DNA of 64,000 nt from Candidatus Gastranaerophilales bacterium (GCA_944323155.1 CALURL010000010.1:1-64000); one strand, 5' to 3'. Positions 44,638-54,142 are shown, counted from the first letter of the stretch. Notes: a model not told the origin generated them from the sequence alone. A program made the numbers and translations.

Positions 44638-47064
44638 ATGTTAGTAGGAAAATTTGACCAGACACAGACGATAATATACCGAAAGAAAAAATACGGTGAG
44701 TTATCCTCTTTTCATGAGCCGCTTAGTCCTTCAAAATACATGTCACCAAAATTTAATAGTTTAGATTTCGAGAGACCTTTAAAAAATAATTCAGAGAATT
44801 TATCTTTTAAAGGTCTTTCTTTTGGCGCAGACAAAGATAAAAATCTTCAACACCCTCAACAAAAGAAAAAACGTAATGTCAGCCCGACATTAATAATGCT
44901 TGCGACAATTGCTGCTGCAGGAGTTGGTTTAAGACTTGCACCTGCATATAAAAAAGCAGGAGAATATAGCATTGCGGAATTTGAACAATTTACCGACAAA
45001 TACCTCGGCCCTATGGGTAAACAACTTTTTGAAAACCTTAAAAGCTCAAAATCCAACAGTGTAAAACATCTTGTAAAAATCAGCGGAGATAAAGTTACAC
45101 TCTACAAAAAAACAATTCCTCAGCTTATCTGGGATGGTATGATTTATCCATTTAAAATTCTACCGGGAGATATTCTAAACGGTACAGTGGGATTACTTGG
45201 AAAAATTAAACCGCTCAAAAACTGGTCTGAAAAAACACTTCAAAAACCATTATTCAAAAATATCAGACAGCGTTCAAAAATGGATGCAAAAGTAAATGCC
45301 CTCAGAGGACTTGTAGAAACTCAACAAAAACTCTCATCAAAACTTTCAAAAGGCGAAATTACAGAAGAACAACTTAAAAATATAATCTTCCAAAATAAAA
45401 TGAAAATGTTTGATTCCTCAAAAGGGAATTATGATACAAAACATGAAAGAACACTTGTGAGATTAGTTTCCGGTCTGCCGCCTGCAATATTCCTAGCAAA
45501 TGACGCTTATAACCTTTCAAGGATTTTAGACGACAACCCGAAAAATGCAGAAAAAGAAAAACAAACAAGGTTCCGTCAAGAAGCCGCAAGAGTTGGACTT
45601 AACGCATATATTACTCTTGTTACAATGGGAGCTTTGCAAAAATATATCAACAATTCTAAATTCGGAAACTTCCTGCTAACAGCGGCAACAACATTGTTTG
45701 CAGAATCAACCTCAAGACTTATTAACGGAAAATATATTACAAGAATGACGCCTGAACAGGCAAGACGTGATAACGCAATACATAATGCGCCTGAAGCACG
45801 TATTAAAGCAATAGATAAACCGGCTTTTAAAGGAAATACAGAAACAACTAACAAAGATGAACAACAAAAGCCATTACTCTCTTTTGATACCTTAATGAAA
45901 GCATCTGCAGCAATTATCGCAGGCGGATATGCAATTAAAGGAGCAAGAAAACTTTCTCCGCAGCTTGATAATGCAATGAAAAACTTCTTCAAAACAGTTT
46001 CTAATAAATATAATACATTAACTGAAATTGAAAATTACGCAATGCCAAAAGAAGAGTTTGATAAAATTATCGCGGCATTAAAGAAAAACGGCAATACTCA
46101 ACTCGTAGAAGACTACGAAAAACTCGCCGCAAAATATTCAAGCGTAAACAAAGACGGTAAAACCGTAATAAATCTTGGACCCAAAGTAAAGAAATGCAAA
46201 CCGTTCGTAGAATTTGCCGTAGCACCGTTTAAATTTGCGTGGAATGCTGTAACACTGCCTTACAATCTTGTAAACAAACTTGTTAAAGTAATAAGCCCTA
46301 AGAAAGCTACGGCAAAAACTGCAGCTGATAAGGCAAAAGAAATAGATAAAAATACTCTTAAAGCATTTGCAAAAAGTATTGAAAGTATCGGAAAAGAAGT
46401 TAAGAAAACAAACTTCAACGATGAAACATCCGTAAAAAAATTCAATTCATTTATCAATGATAACTTCTTAAAAGGCTTCAATGTTGATACAATGTCAAAT
46501 GTTTCTAACTGTGACCTTTCAAACCTTGCAAAAATCGCAGGAAACGCCGCAACTTTATGGTTCTTGATGGCTGATAACTACAATATGGTTATGCTAAAAT
46601 CAAACGGTAACGATGTTGAAGGCGCTAAAACGAAATTCAAAGAAAGATTTGTTCAGGAAGTTTCAAGGCTGTTCTATCAAACATTGCTAATTGACCTGTT
46701 TAATAGTACATTCAGTACACAATACCACAAATCATTCTTTGGAGTAACCTGGATTACTCTGACAAATACAACAATGGGTGAATGGTTAACAAGAAAATCT
46801 GTAGGTGTACCTGTTGGAACTCACTCTAGAAAAGACTTAATCGAAATGGAAAATAAACAAAATAATGCAACAGGTTTCAAAAAAGCATATTTCAACTTTA
46901 TGAAACGCCTGACAGGCAAACGTTCCGTTCAAAGTTACAACGTAACAAAAGAACATATTAAAAACTTACAGCCAGATTTCAAAAGCCCTGTAAACTTTGC
47001 ATCAACACCGGTGAACTTCACACAAAATTCTCAAATTTTAAATGAAATAATTAAAGAGAACTAA
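44638..47064 (+). CDS. Large hypothetical, partly membrane-associated protein
   Basis: An 808-residue protein of unknown function. The ATG at 44638 is chosen for the GGGAAGGAC ribosome site; an in-frame ATG at 44572 has none. Near residues 55-65 it has NLSFKGLSFGAD, resembling the F-G motifs of other hypotheticals here. A hydrophobic helix at about 83-101 (TLIMLATIAAAGVGLRLAPA) and further hydrophobic stretches at about 315-365, 420-440 and 640-700 suggest several membrane or buried helices between long Lys-rich helical regions. It is monocistronic and convergent with plsY. No known domain was recognised. Confidence 0.75.
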   Translation: MLVGKFDQTQTIIYRKKKYGELSSFHEPLSPSKYMSPKFNSLDFERPLKNNSENLSFKGLSFGADKDKNLQHPQQKKKRNVSPTLIMLATIAAAGVGLRLAPAYKKAGEYSIAEFEQFTDKYLGPMGKQLFENLKSSKSNSVKHLVKISGDKVTLYKKTIPQLIWDGMIYPFKILPGDILNGTVGLLGKIKPLKNWSEKTLQKPLFKNIRQRSKMDAKVNALRGLVETQQKLSSKLSKGEITEEQLKNIIFQNKMKMFDSSKGNYDTKHERTLVRLVSGLPPAIFLANDAYNLSRILDDNPKNAEKEKQTRFRQEAARVGLNAYITLVTMGALQKYINNSKFGNFLLTAATTLFAESTSRLINGKYITRMTPEQARRDNAIHNAPEARIKAIDKPAFKGNTETTNKDEQQKPLLSFDTLMKASAAIIAGGYAIKGARKLSPQLDNAMKNFFKTVSNKYNTLTEIENYAMPKEEFDKIIAALKKNGNTQLVEDYEKLAAKYSSVNKDGKTVINLGPKVKKCKPFVEFAVAPFKFAWNAVTLPYNLVNKLVKVISPKKATAKTAADKAKEIDKNTLKAFAKSIESIGKEVKKTNFNDETSVKKFNSFINDNFLKGFNVDTMSNVSNCDLSNLAKIAGNAATLWFLMADNYNMVMLKSNGNDVEGAKTKFKERFVQEVSRLFYQTLLIDLFNSTFSTQYHKSFFGVTWITLTNTTMGEWLTRKSVGVPVGTHSRKDLIEMENKQNNATGFKKAYFNFMKRLTGKRSVQSYNVTKEHIKNLQPDFKSPVNFASTPVNFTQNSQILNEIIKEN

Positions 47065-47078
47065 TCTGTATAAATTAT

Positions 47079-47684
47079 TTATCTAACTTTATTTTCTTCA
47101 CCTTTAATAAGTCTTGCAATATTTGAGCGATGTAAATAAATAATATAAATTGCTCCGAGAGCACAATAACCGATATAAGCAACAGGCTGATGGAATGCGT
47201 ACATTAAAAATGGAGAAATCGCAAGCGCAATAATTGAGCCAAGAGAAACATATCTAGAAACAAAAGTAATAATAGCCCATATAGTTGCGATTATTAAACC
47301 AACCATCCAGTTAAGAGCAAGAATAGTTCCAACCCCTGAGGCTACAGATTTTCCGCCTGTAAATTTTAAGAAAATTGATTTGCTGTGTCCTAAGATTACA
47401 GCCACAGCCGCAAGAACCGGCAGCAGGCCGATTCCTGTAAATGTTGTTGCAAAAATTTTAGCAAGCACAACAGGCAAAGCACCTTTAAAAGCGTCTAATA
47501 GCAAAGTTATAAAAAACCATTTTTTCCCCATAACCCTTTTAACATTTGTGGCTCCGGTTGAGCCTGAACCTATAGTTCTAATATCCTGGCCGGTAAATGA
47601 TTTTACGATAATATATCCTGTCGGAATTGAACCAATTAAATAAGCACTTACTACTACCGCTGCTAATTCTAAAAATTTTTCCAT
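47079..47684 (-). CDS. plsY: Glycerol-3-phosphate acyltransferase PlsY
   Basis: A 201-residue membrane enzyme that moves the acyl group from acyl phosphate to glycerol 3-phosphate, the first step of phospholipid synthesis. Three PlsY motifs are visible: IGSIPTGYII, GSGSTGATNVKRVMGKK, and LGHSKSIFLKFTGGKSVASGVG. Five membrane segments are evident. AAGGA lies upstream of the ATG. It is monocistronic. Confidence 0.95.
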   Translation of the reverse strand: MEKFLELAAVVVSAYLIGSIPTGYIIVKSFTGQDIRTIGSGSTGATNVKRVMGKKWFFITLLLDAFKGALPVVLAKIFATTFTGIGLLPVLAAVAVILGHSKSIFLKFTGGKSVASGVGTILALNWMVGLIIATIWAIITFVSRYVSLGSIIALAISPFLMYAFHQPVAYIGYCALGAIYIIYLHRSNIARLIKGEENKVR

Positions 47685-47793
47685 ATCAATATTCCTTAAA
47701 AAATGAACATACTCTACTAAAACTCGTTTAATTATTATAACATTCTCAAATAAGATTGCAATAACATAAAATAATAGTTATAATCGGATTAGA

Positions 47794-48606
47794 ATGCTAA
47801 AAAAGTTATTAATAATACTAATATGTGCACAACTTATCATAACTCCTGTATTTGCCGCAAATACAGGATACTCTGAATATGATTTCAGTGATGAAGCACA
47901 ACAACGCTTTGAACAAAATAACATTATTCCAGTTCAGCAAAATACAAATTTTACAAAACAAAGACATCACAAAATAAATTCTGAAAAAGACGAAAGAAGC
48001 AATTATTTCCCTGCAGAAGAACAATTCTTTACACCGGCAAATCAGAAGCCTCTTCAAGGTTCTGTCGTAACTGTGCCACAGGGTCAAAGTTTCACGGTTA
48101 GATTTGATTCCGGAATAAATTCCGGCAGTATGGATACAAATGACCGCATAACAGCTCTTCTTGCAGATGATTGGTATTACAACGGAATATTAATCGCACC
48201 TAAAGGCAGCCTTGTATATGGAACAGCAACTTACGCCAAATCAGCAGGACTTGCATACGGCAGTGCAGAAATCGAAATTACATTTAACCAAATCTTACCG
48301 ACAAATGGAAATATGATTAATTTTGTATCCGAGCCGATTAAGCTTGAAGCCAAAAGTGAACGTGCAAAAAATATGAGCCGTGATATTCTTGTTGGCACTG
48401 CAATAAGTTTGCTTGCAGGTGCAGCATTTACTGCAATCGGCGGAGGCGATGATTGGGGAAGAAATCTCGCTGTATACGGCGGAATCGGTGCTTTAGGCGG
48501 AGGAATTCGGGGCCTGATGCAAAGAGGCAACGATATTGATATTCCAAACGGCGCTGATATGCAGATAATTCTCACTCAACCGCTAAATATTTCTCCATAT
48601 AATTGA
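47794..48606 (+). CDS. Exported hypothetical protein, VirB10/TrbI-like C-terminal part
   Basis: A 270-residue protein with a signal peptide (KKLLIILICAQLIITPVFAA). After a Gln/Asn-rich linker comes a beta-rich domain: QGQSFTVRFDSGINSG, DDWYYNGILIAPKGSLVYGTATYAK, AEIEITFNQILP, then two Gly/Ala-rich hydrophobic helices (DILVGTAISLLAGAAFTAIG and LAVYGGIGALGGGIRG) and IPNGADMQIILTQPL. The pattern resembles the outer-membrane-complex part of VirB10/TrbI (a pore-forming helix plus an IPKG-type strand), but it is short and no type IV secretion genes are nearby. TATAAT lies nine bases upstream of the ATG. First gene of the envelope locus. Confidence 0.7.
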   Translation: MLKKLLIILICAQLIITPVFAANTGYSEYDFSDEAQQRFEQNNIIPVQQNTNFTKQRHHKINSEKDERSNYFPAEEQFFTPANQKPLQGSVVTVPQGQSFTVRFDSGINSGSMDTNDRITALLADDWYYNGILIAPKGSLVYGTATYAKSAGLAYGSAEIEITFNQILPTNGNMINFVSEPIKLEAKSERAKNMSRDILVGTAISLLAGAAFTAIGGGDDWGRNLAVYGGIGALGGGIRGLMQRGNDIDIPNGADMQIILTQPLNISPYN

Positions 48607-48654
48607 TTTAACATAAAATATATGGTATATTTTTAACTAAAGAAAAGGTAATGT

Positions 48655-49329
48655 ATGAAATTGAATAAACGTTTTATAACAATAGGTCTGATATTATTAA
48701 TTTTTTCGGTTGTCGGAAAATTCTTGTGGATGGGGATAAGCAATATAAAAATTGATGACTTTCACCCTGCAGCAGTAATCTTTATGATTGATGCTTCCGC
48801 ATCAAATCAAAAAAATATTGAAGAACAGAAAAAAACTTTACGACAAGTATGTAACCTGCTGGATCCGGAAGATCAAATAAAAATTTTAAGGGTCTCTGAA
48901 GATTCCTATCTGATATATGAAGGCGGACCAATGAATGGTTCGGGGATTACAAAAGCAATGAATGCTTTTACTAAATATGATAAAAATGATTATGGAACAG
49001 CATACGGCGCAGGCTTAAAAAAAGCCATGGGACATGCTTTGGCAATGAAAAAAAATGGATATACTCCGGCTGTTGTCGTAATCGGCGATCTTGAAAATGA
49101 AGGAGCCATTGAAAAACAAATTAACTGGGATACTTTGGCTGCAAATGTTTCCAGTGTAAAAAAATACGCTCCAGATTTAGCAATGATGTTTTTAGGTGCA
49201 CATCCTGAAAAACTTGACCAAGTTAAAGAAACTTTAAGTCCGGTACTGGGCGAGAAAAAACTTATTATCTCTCCGCAACAAACAGAAGATAAAGCTATAA
49301 GAAGATTTTTACATGCTTTAGGCAGATAA
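48655..49329 (+). CDS. Membrane-anchored von Willebrand factor A-type protein
   Basis: A 224-residue protein with one N-terminal membrane segment (about 7-27) and a vWA domain facing out. The metal-ion site is complete by eye: IFMIDASASN (D-x-S-x-S), the Thr region GTAYGAGLKKAMGHAL and VVVIGDLENEG (Asp). vWA domains bind protein ligands through Mg2+. AAAAGG precedes the ATG. It lies between the VirB10-like and FHA-like genes on the same strand, with spacers of about 48 bases, suggesting a shared function. Confidence 0.8.
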   Translation: MKLNKRFITIGLILLIFSVVGKFLWMGISNIKIDDFHPAAVIFMIDASASNQKNIEEQKKTLRQVCNLLDPEDQIKILRVSEDSYLIYEGGPMNGSGITKAMNAFTKYDKNDYGTAYGAGLKKAMGHALAMKKNGYTPAVVVIGDLENEGAIEKQINWDTLAANVSSVKKYAPDLAMMFLGAHPEKLDQVKETLSPVLGEKKLIISPQQTEDKAIRRFLHALGR

Positions 49330-49376
49330 AATACAAATATTTCACTTACGAAACAATAAAATAAGAGGAAGGTTTT

Positions 49377-50996
49377 ATGACAATAATAGTTGCAACATCT
49401 ACACAAGAAAAAGTATTTCAAAATAAAGATGTTATAAATGTAGGAACAAATCCTGGATGTGATATTGTTCTTAAACTTGAATATGACGTACTTTTAACAA
49501 TACAATATGACCTTTCAGAAGGCAAATGTGTTATTATGAATACTTTTCACAGTGATAGAGTTCTATTTAAAGGAAAACCTATCAAGAAAGTAGAAGTCGG
49601 CAGTGTTTGTAAACTTATGCTTGCAGGCACAGATGAATTTGTAAGTGTAAAAATTATTGCAGACGCACCTGTTCAACATCAAGCAAAAACAGTTAGCTCC
49701 ATAAGTCAGGAAGATTTTACAGAAGAAGATCTTAAAGGGCTATACGGAAAAGATGTTAATACTGTTACTAAAGTAAAAATCGAAAAACAAAAAGAAGACC
49801 TGGAAGTTGAACGTGTTGCAATTATTAAACAGGTTGCATTTACAATTAATGATCTAAAATCAAAAATTTCAACTAACAATAAAACAAGCATTTTTCTTCA
49901 TATAGCAATGTTTTTAAGTGCAGTAATATGCGCTTTTGGGGTATCAAATTACCTTATGGGATTGACTATTCAAGAATCTGCGAATTATTTACACCTTCCT
50001 ACAAATATTAAAGTTTGGATAATATATTCTATAATAATTTATGGAATTTGTTTACTGTTAAAACAAGGTGTTTACTTATATTTGCAGAGCAATGTTCAAA
50101 AAGAGATGTCAAAAAGTTCAAAACTTGCACAAAGCTTTATGTTGATTTTCTCTTTAATATTTGTGCTTGGAATTTATGTTGTAAACCTTGTTTATTATAT
50201 GAATTTGAATGATTTTATGACATTTGCAATATTTATATCATTCTTCTTTTCCGGTATAATGTCAGTGCTTGCAATAAGCTGCGGTTATTTCAAGTGTAAT
50301 GGTTCTGAATGGGCTGCTTCATTAAACAAATATGAATACAGAGAAGACTTTGAAAATGTCATAAAATCTTATAGACAATGGATAGAAAGATATATCAACA
50401 GCCTAAGTAATACAAAAATTCAATATATTAAAGATAGAATGTTTAATTTACAGTTGAAATCAATTGGTGAAATAATAATCGGGATTTTGACGGCACCGTT
50501 TTTGGCTTATGGTGTATCAAACACCCTTGCAATGTGTTTTCCTGAGGCAGCAGGATGGGTTAGAATTTCAGGTTTGAGAATAAGCCCTGTATTCTTAACA
50601 CTTGCAACATTCTTAATCATTTTTGCATTTTTCTCATTTGTAAATGCATTTCTATGCACAAAAAAAATTCAAGGCTCACAAGTTATAAAACAGGATGGTT
50701 TCAGTGATTACCAGCACCATGGGGTTACAATCTACGGACTCGAAGGTGTAAGAAAATTAAATTCTGAAAAAAATCGCTCGCTTGCAATTGCCTGTGCAAT
50801 CATATTTATTGAATTTGCAATGAACATTTCATATTTTATGACCGAAATCGGCGGGGATTTGCAAGGTATGTTTTTAAGTTTGGTAGCAGCACTTGTACCA
50901 ACAGCATTATTGATTGCAGAAACTTTAATGCTTAGCCAAACAAAATTTGATATTTATGCCTGTGATGAACTTTTGTCAAAGGTTGATAAAGATTAA
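49377..50996 (+). CDS. FHA-like domain fused to a multi-spanning membrane region
   Basis: A 539-residue protein. The first 100 residues look like a degenerate FHA domain: INVGTNPGCDIVL, then NTFHSDRVLFKGKPIKKVEVGSVCKLML, with the phosphopeptide-binding Arg and Ser not clearly retained. A charged coiled region (about 110-165) leads to about eight membrane segments (about 170-195, 210-235, 250-275, 282-310, 365-390, 400-425, 460-480, 485-510). FHA domains bind phosphothreonine, but the lost residues make this uncertain. AGAGGAAGG lies upstream of the ATG. No transporter family was recognised. Confidence 0.7.
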   Translation: MTIIVATSTQEKVFQNKDVINVGTNPGCDIVLKLEYDVLLTIQYDLSEGKCVIMNTFHSDRVLFKGKPIKKVEVGSVCKLMLAGTDEFVSVKIIADAPVQHQAKTVSSISQEDFTEEDLKGLYGKDVNTVTKVKIEKQKEDLEVERVAIIKQVAFTINDLKSKISTNNKTSIFLHIAMFLSAVICAFGVSNYLMGLTIQESANYLHLPTNIKVWIIYSIIIYGICLLLKQGVYLYLQSNVQKEMSKSSKLAQSFMLIFSLIFVLGIYVVNLVYYMNLNDFMTFAIFISFFFSGIMSVLAISCGYFKCNGSEWAASLNKYEYREDFENVIKSYRQWIERYINSLSNTKIQYIKDRMFNLQLKSIGEIIIGILTAPFLAYGVSNTLAMCFPEAAGWVRISGLRISPVFLTLATFLIIFAFFSFVNAFLCTKKIQGSQVIKQDGFSDYQHHGVTIYGLEGVRKLNSEKNRSLAIACAIIFIEFAMNISYFMTEIGGDLQGMFLSLVAALVPTALLIAETLMLSQTKFDIYACDELLSKVDKD

Positions 50997-51019
50997 CCGG
51001 CAAACCGGGTTATATAATT

Positions 51020-51895
51020 ATGACAGCTTTAAAAATTATCACAATAATTTTATTTATCTTATTAACAATCGTGACAGTTAAAATGCATCCAGAAATGCAC
51101 CAGCCGATGTTAATTGAACCTGCAAATTTTAAAGTTGTTCGTGAAAGTGATTACCTTATGAATAGAGAAACCATGCCTGTTGCTAAAACAACAGCAACAA
51201 AAGATATTAAGGTAAACACAAGAGCACCTGAACCTAAAACAGAAACAAAATATGTTCAAACATATTCTACACCTGAATATGAACAAGAAAAAACTGTTTA
51301 TATGCCGCAACCACAGAAAAAAGAAACAACAAAGACTGTTAATACAGCCTCCAACAATGATGCAGATATTGAAATGCTTCAAAAACTCATAGACAATCAG
51401 GCAAGAAAACTTGAACAGGTACAAACTCCTTCTCAAGAAGAAGAAATTGTTCTTGCACAGCCTCAGCCCAAACCTCAACAGGTACAAAAACCTGTTCAAA
51501 GCCAGAATAGAAATCCATATATGACAGAGGAAGAAGAAATTATTGCCTGGAACAAGTGGAGAAGTGATATTCAAAACCAAATTATGATGGATTCAAATAT
51601 TGACTATGCTCCGCTTGGAACAATATTCCTATTTTCGTGTGTTGTTGATAAATACGGAAATGTTTCTAACATAAAAACATGGACGTCAAATCCTAATTAT
51701 ACATCAGTTGCAAAAGAAAATGTAAAACCTGCAATTGCAAACTTGCAAGGTAAACCAATATTAAAATTTCCACGAGGTACTCAAAGGACATCAACTGTCT
51801 TTACAGGCGCATTCTTGATTGGAGTAGAAGACAGATACTCAACTCCAAATGATTATGCAGATTTTGAAAAGGTAATGAGATATGTTCAACACTAA
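51020..51895 (+). CDS. TonB-like membrane-anchored protein
   Basis: A 291-residue protein with an N-terminal anchor (about 4-20), a long Gln/Pro/Lys/Glu-rich periplasmic spacer (about 40-175) and a C-terminal domain (about 180-280) reading GTIFLFSCVVDKYGNVSNIKTWTSNPN, which fits the TonB/TolA C-terminal fold. TonB-type proteins transmit energy or contact between membranes. The spacing to the FHA-like gene is 23 bases. No ExbB or ExbD was recognised. Its N-terminal segment (MHPEMHQPMLIE) is echoed in the tiny gene that follows. Confidence 0.72.
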   Translation: MTALKIITIILFILLTIVTVKMHPEMHQPMLIEPANFKVVRESDYLMNRETMPVAKTTATKDIKVNTRAPEPKTETKYVQTYSTPEYEQEKTVYMPQPQKKETTKTVNTASNNDADIEMLQKLIDNQARKLEQVQTPSQEEEIVLAQPQPKPQQVQKPVQSQNRNPYMTEEEEIIAWNKWRSDIQNQIMMDSNIDYAPLGTIFLFSCVVDKYGNVSNIKTWTSNPNYTSVAKENVKPAIANLQGKPILKFPRGTQRTSTVFTGAFLIGVEDRYSTPNDYADFEKVMRYVQH

Positions 51896-52031
51896 AGTTA
51901 TTTCTATTTCACTTATTACAGTAATACTTTTTATTATCGCAACTTTTACGGTAATCAGCTTTAAACCGCAAATGCACAAAACTTTTATGCTGGAAAAAAT
52001 TATTATAAAAAAAGAGGTTCCTAAAAAATGA
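51882..52031 (+). CDS. Tiny single-pass membrane protein
   Basis: A 49-residue frame (MFNTKVISISLITVILF at the start, KKEVPKK at the end) that overlaps the TonB-like gene by 14 bases and the next gene by four bases (ATGA). It has one membrane helix followed by KPQMHKTFMLEKI, similar to the start of the 51020 protein (anchor, then HPEMHQPMLIEP). Overlaps at both ends and this similarity support a real gene. It may be a shortened copy of the TonB-like N-terminus. Confidence 0.65.
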   Translation: MFNTKVISISLITVILFIIATFTVISFKPQMHKTFMLEKIIIKKEVPKK

Positions 52032-52231
52032 AAATAGCTATTTTCTGGATTTTTTGGCTCTTAATACTTGTAATACTGGAAATTCCTCTAATACAAAGAT
52101 TTATACGCTACTACAAAGAAATTGACCTATCACGACAAGTCGCTGTAATTATACTTATGATTGTTACTGCACTTATAATATTAGGAATTGCAAATTTAAC
52201 TTTGTTATTAATGAAATTTGTGGTAAGATAA
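52028..52231 (+). CDS. Small two-pass membrane protein
   Basis: A 67-residue hydrophobic protein with two membrane helices (about 4-22 and 38-62) separated by a basic, polar loop (RFIRYYKEIDLSRQ). GAGG lies ten bases before the ATG. It is translationally coupled to the tiny gene before it (ATGA overlap) and followed after seven bases by the zinc-ribbon TonB-like gene. Unknown function; the arrangement suggests a subunit of a membrane complex. Confidence 0.72.
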   Translation: MKIAIFWIFWLLILVILEIPLIQRFIRYYKEIDLSRQVAVIILMIVTALIILGIANLTLLLMKFVVR

Positions 52232-52238
52232 AATTGTT

Positions 52239-53198
52239 ATGTATAGATGCAAAGAATGTAATGCAACATATAAAGAAAAAGTAGAATATTGTGAGTGTGG
52301 AAATAATACTTTTGAATATATAGAAGACAAACCACAACATACAGTTCACAAACAACAAACAAAAATTACGCCTGCAGATAAACTAAAAAAGAAAAGTGAT
52401 ATTGTTTCGTTTTCTTTTCTTGCAATATGTATAATTCTATCTATCCTAATATGGGTATTTGCAGGTAATACAACTAAGCCTACAAAAAAACAAAAGACAT
52501 CTATTCCCAAACAACAAAAAGTTATAAACAAAAATATACCTAATATAAATCAAATTTGGGATGATACACCTATGTATCAACCTCAGTATAATATTCAACA
52601 AAATGGGCAGCAGCCGGAAGTTATAAACAGGGATAATCCAATTCCTTTAACGTCAACGCCTGCTGACTATCTTCGGCGTATAAGAGAGTCTGAAAAAATA
52701 ATACAAAAACCAAAGCAACAAATTTATTATCCGCCAAAACAAAATCAGCAGGTAATTAATAAAAACTCTGCGACGAAAGAAAACGTTCAACAACCTAATA
52801 AACAGAAGCCTCAAACTTCTGAGCCAAAGCCAATTCAAACAATTGTAGAAACACCTAAACCTGCTCCAAAACCAAAACTTCCTGCATATGATCCTAATGA
52901 TCCGGAACTTTTGAATTACAAAAGTGCTTTAAGAAATGCACTATTTTCGCGCCTTGCAGTTGGAAGCATACGAGGCAGCGGGACTTGTATTATAGAGTTT
53001 TCAATAAACAAACAAACAGGAAAACTTGAAAATAGAAGATTTGTAGAACAGTCTAATAACAAAGGCCTTAATGATTCAATTTATTATATGCTTATGAGTG
53101 TGCCAAAATTTAATACTCCGCCAGATTGTTACAACGGTGAAAAACTCCGGATGAAATTTTATTTCAATAACGGCTATTACGAAATAAGCTATATTTAA
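52239..53198 (+). CDS. Zinc-ribbon, membrane-anchored TonB-like protein
   Basis: A 319-residue protein. Cytoplasmic residues 1-22 have a zinc-ribbon pattern (YRCKECNATYKEKVEYCECG, four or five Cys). One membrane segment (about 56-75) is followed by a long Gln/Pro/Asn/Lys spacer (about 80-210) and a TonB/TolA-type C-terminal domain (about 220-319) with GSGTCIIEFSINKQTGKLENRRFVEQSN and SVPKFNTPPDCYNGEKLRMKFYF. The Cys ribbon before the anchor is unusual for TonB proteins. Last plus-strand gene of the locus, with a seven-base gap from the two-pass protein. Confidence 0.72.
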   Translation: MYRCKECNATYKEKVEYCECGNNTFEYIEDKPQHTVHKQQTKITPADKLKKKSDIVSFSFLAICIILSILIWVFAGNTTKPTKKQKTSIPKQQKVINKNIPNINQIWDDTPMYQPQYNIQQNGQQPEVINRDNPIPLTSTPADYLRRIRESEKIIQKPKQQIYYPPKQNQQVINKNSATKENVQQPNKQKPQTSEPKPIQTIVETPKPAPKPKLPAYDPNDPELLNYKSALRNALFSRLAVGSIRGSGTCIIEFSINKQTGKLENRRFVEQSNNKGLNDSIYYMLMSVPKFNTPPDCYNGEKLRMKFYFNNGYYEISYI

Positions 53199-53206
53199 CT
53201 ATAATT

Positions 53207-53950
53207 CTATTTTACTGAAAAATTAAAGTTCAAAATAATAACCAGCTCTTCATTAAAGAAATTTTGCGGGAACGGATTAAAAGGCGCGGATGCTTTTATA
53301 GCCTGTCCTACATTGTCATCGAATTCTTTTATTTTAGACGATTCAGTAATTCTGCATCTTTTTACATGTCCGTCTTTATTCAATGTGAGAGCAACCTGAA
53401 CAGGAACAGATTTTTTATCTTTCAAAAGTGCAGCAACATGTCTTTTATCAGGAGATTTCCAATTTTTTTGCACCTTTTCTCTCACTGATTTTACATAAGG
53501 CTCATAATTTACATATTTACCTTCGCTATCAAATATAAAAACTTCAGACTTTGATTCATAAACCTGCACAGCTAAAAATTTACCTGATGGGTATTCATAA
53601 ATAATACGGCAATTTGGAAGTTCTGAACGTCTATATGAAATAAATTTTAATTCATTGTCGCTTTTACTAAAAATCAATTCAGCAGAACCATTCTTTACAT
53701 AATAATAATTTGGATTTTGCGTATCATCAGGTTTTACTGTTGTAAAATCATGATAAAATTTCGGATACTTATCTGTCTTAATTTTAGGTTTAATTTTATT
53801 ATATATAATTTCAACAGACTTATTAACTTCTTCATACTTACTCGTATCTTTTTCAGTCAACATCTGCGGCGTCAACTTTATAGAAGAAGCTCCATAACAG
53901 TTATTTGACAACATTAAAATCAGTGAAAACAATAAAATTAACTTTTTCAT
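53207..53950 (-). CDS. Exported protein with TonB C-terminal-like domain
   Basis: A 247-residue protein. The ATG at 53950 (MKKLILLFSLILMLSNNCYG) gives a clear signal peptide and has GGAG upstream; the longer frame from 54010 would hide it. The middle part is beta-rich, and the C-terminal 85 residues (WKSPDKRHVAALLKDKKSVP, LTLNKDGHVKRCRITESSKI, ASAPFNPFPQNFFNEELVIIL) match the TonB C-terminal pattern. It has no anchor or long spacer, so it is a free periplasmic or lipid-facing domain. It converges on the TonB-like operon, only eight bases away. Confidence 0.72.
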   Translation of the reverse strand: MKKLILLFSLILMLSNNCYGASSIKLTPQMLTEKDTSKYEEVNKSVEIIYNKIKPKIKTDKYPKFYHDFTTVKPDDTQNPNYYYVKNGSAELIFSKSDNELKFISYRRSELPNCRIIYEYPSGKFLAVQVYESKSEVFIFDSEGKYVNYEPYVKSVREKVQKNWKSPDKRHVAALLKDKKSVPVQVALTLNKDGHVKRCRITESSKIKEFDDNVGQAIKASAPFNPFPQNFFNEELVIILNFNFSVK

Positions 53951-54142
53951 AAAGCCTACTCCATATATATTGGATATTATATCATAAACATTCCAAAAAT
54001 CAAATTTCAAGCCTATTTTGGGATTTTAAAGAGAATTTGAATTGTTAAAAATTAGTTAATTCTGGCAATTTTATTGCAAAACAGAGTAATAATATAATTG
54101 TTGAGAGTAGGTAATAAAGAAAGATGAAAGGAGAACAAAATT

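Noticed and set aside
47794-48606. Part of a type IV secretion or conjugation system
   Set aside because: Similarity to VirB10/TrbI is confined to general layout; no VirB4, VirD4, relaxase or other Vir genes are in the window.
54051-54142. CIRCE heat-shock operator before hsp20
   Set aside because: Looked for the TTAGCACTC/GAGTGCTAA inverted repeat; not present.
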